5,192 nt of DNA, taken from positions 12,886-18,077 of the forward strand of contig MGEP01000064.1 of assembly GCA_001791425.1 (NCBI GenBank), in the 5' to 3' direction. Position numbers and translations under genes: made by a program. The notes under the pieces are model-generated. The model did no database searches. It saw nothing but the letters and a program-made list of their open reading frames with translations, and had not been told where the DNA came from. Origin of the DNA: Candidatus Uhrbacteria bacterium RIFCSPLOWO2_02_FULL_48_12 (GTDB taxonomy: Bacteria; Patescibacteriota; Patescibacteriia; GWA2-46-9). Within the stretch, counting starts at the first letter, position 1, and each line of letters begins with the position of its first letter. This document shows positions 4,074-5,192 of this stretch, in pieces.

Positions 4074-5192
4074 TTAGCCGCAACTGACCAATCCTTCCAG
4101 AATAGTCTGGAGGTCGTCAAAGTCGTTGGCGGAGAAGTAGTAGTCGGGGCTTGTGGCAATCGTGTTCTTCAAGAAATTTTCCGTGTCTGTCGTTACGCCT
4201 ACGCCAACTACATAAATCTTGATACCAGCTGCTTTGGCCGCGGCGGCCGCGGCGCCTGCATCACCACCGGTGGTCGGCTGACCATCAGTAATGATAATCA
4301 TATAGTCTGGCGAACTACCATCAGCGCGGTCGTGACCATCTCCCGGGTTGTCCAGCTCGGTCTTGGCTGTGTCAATTGCCGCCTGCAGGTTGGTCAAACC
4401 ACCGGATGCCAAGAGGTCAATGGCGGCCTTAACTGCCGCACCATCGTCGGTCAAGTGAACATCCAAGGAAGCACTGGTTGAGAAGCTGACTTCTCCCATA
4501 TGCGCGGTGGCAGTAGAAGGCGCTAGGGCGTCAACAAATGCTTTGGCCGCTGCTTTTAACGTCGCCAGCTCGGTTGAGTTAATACTGCCCGACCGGTCAA
4601 GCACCAACATTGCGTCCAGTTCCTCTTGACAGCCCAATGTTGGCGGCAAACTAATGCCACCGACCTCAATCCAGAGATCACAGCCAAACACTTTGTGTTC
4701 GTTCTCAATGGGTTGAACCCACTGGTTGGGGTCGCCTGCGTTGGGATTCTTGTCGAGGACGAAGTCGGCCCAATCCTGGGCGCAGTACCCACCAAAGCAC
4801 GGCACAGCGAGGTCAATCACCCAGTTGTCGGCGATGTCTTGAGCGAGCTTGGAGAGCCGGCCCTTGACTTCGTTCCAGACGATTTGGTGACCGACAATCT
4901 TGTACGGCTCATGGAACGCTGGCATACTGCCATCGTTATTTGTCTCCGACCCGTCTTCCGTGTTCTCGTCTTTCGAGAGGTACGGGCAGAGCAAGGGGAG
5001 AACGCCCCAAGTCTCACCCTTAGACGTGTCGAGCTGACGAGGAGACGGGCCACAATCGGTGACTAGCCGATCTACCTCGTCGAACTTGACGTGGCCGGTC
5101 GTGGTATAGATGTGAGTGCCATCCGGGCCGACAGTGTTGTCATACTCCCAACCAGATGGACCCTGCCAAGTGATGGCGCACTTGGGCTTTTG
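4074..5192 (-). CDS. Secreted vWA-domain protein (5' end beyond window)
   Basis: The minus-strand frame is open from the right window edge to TAA at 4076-4074, giving 372 visible residues; the true start and any signal peptide lie outside. Residues 1-185 are a non-vWA region containing FGGYCAQDWADFVLDKNPNA and the segment FGCDLWIEVGGIS. Similar CDLWIEV segments occur in Patescibacteria surface proteins with TasA/SipW-type features, which is family knowledge recalled and not searched. Residues about 192-370 form a vWA domain with an intact metal-binding MIDAS set: D199, S201 and S203 in DRSGS, T267 in GGLTNL, and D303 in ITDGQP. Such domains bind protein ligands through a divalent metal. Eight cysteines are visible; C188 and C371 bracket the vWA domain as in von Willebrand A domains with a closing disulfide. 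An adhesion or surface-layer role is inferred. An in-frame TTG at 4994 is internal and not a likely start. Confidence 0.88.
   Translation of the reverse strand, partial: QKPKCAITWQGPSGWEYDNTVGPDGTHIYTTTGHVKFDEVDRLVTDCGPSPRQLDTSKGETWGVLPLLCPYLSKDENTEDGSETNNDGSMPAFHEPYKIVGHQIVWNEVKGRLSKLAQDIADNWVIDLAVPCFGGYCAQDWADFVLDKNPNAGDPNQWVQPIENEHKVFGCDLWIEVGGISLPPTLGCQEELDAMLVLDRSGSINSTELATLKAAAKAFVDALAPSTATAHMGEVSFSTSASLDVHLTDDGAAVKAAIDLLASGGLTNLQAAIDTAKTELDNPGDGHDRADGSSPDYMIIITDGQPTTGGDAGAAAAAAKAAGIKIYVVGVGVTTDTENFLKNTIATSPDYYFSANDFDDLQTILEGLVSCG

Noticed and set aside
4626..5066. Plus-strand 146-residue frame, hydrophobic in places
   Set aside because: It is antisense to the vWA-protein gene, which has intact MIDAS motifs and an open frame to the window edge.

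Overview
The window looks like part of a Patescibacteria (Candidate Phyla Radiation) genome, most likely a Parcubacteria-type lineage. This is inferred from gene style, not from a database search. The supporting points are: a membrane-anchored DsbA-like protein, a secG directly followed by an oversized membrane-anchored solute-binding protein, a secreted von Willebrand A (vWA) protein carrying a CDLWIEV-type segment, no Shine-Dalgarno sequence before any visible start, and TAA as every visible stop. Nothing calls for a non-standard genetic code.

Left part (1-834). A DsbA-family thiol oxidoreductase runs leftward off the window edge; only its N-terminal 151 residues are visible, including the CPYC active site. 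A divergent AT-rich spacer separates it from a rightward gene for a very basic 48-residue protein. The spacer holds a candidate promoter on each strand and a 14-bp palindrome placed like an operator.

Intergenic block (835-1207). No credible gene is present. It holds a perfect 36-bp palindrome (951-986), two tandem terminator hairpins of matching design (1049-1072 and 1120-1143), a low-complexity CGCTCGCT segment between them, and a weak distal inverted repeat.

Central operon (1208-3840). A strong extended -10 promoter leads into secG (Sec translocon subunit), then a 659-residue family 5 (oligopeptide-type) solute-binding protein anchored by one internal membrane helix, then a tRNA-Leu(CAG) gene. 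A perfect 38-bp palindrome followed by a T-run ends the unit. The sequence around the tRNA carries four alternating copies of CCCCGCACC/GGTGCGGGG, two of which form a 14-bp stem enclosing the tRNA.

Right part (3841-5192). A short empty spacer is followed by a GC-rich perfect palindrome that acts as a convergent terminator. Beyond it is the C-terminal 372 residues of a leftward, presumably secreted, vWA-domain protein that continues past the right edge.

The common theme is the cell envelope: protein export (SecG), extracytoplasmic disulfide chemistry (DsbA), peptide capture (solute-binding protein) and a cysteine-containing surface protein. No defence system, mobile element or CRISPR array is visible. 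The least explained signals are the two related long palindromes sharing a CGATCG centre and the alternating repeats around tRNA-Leu.
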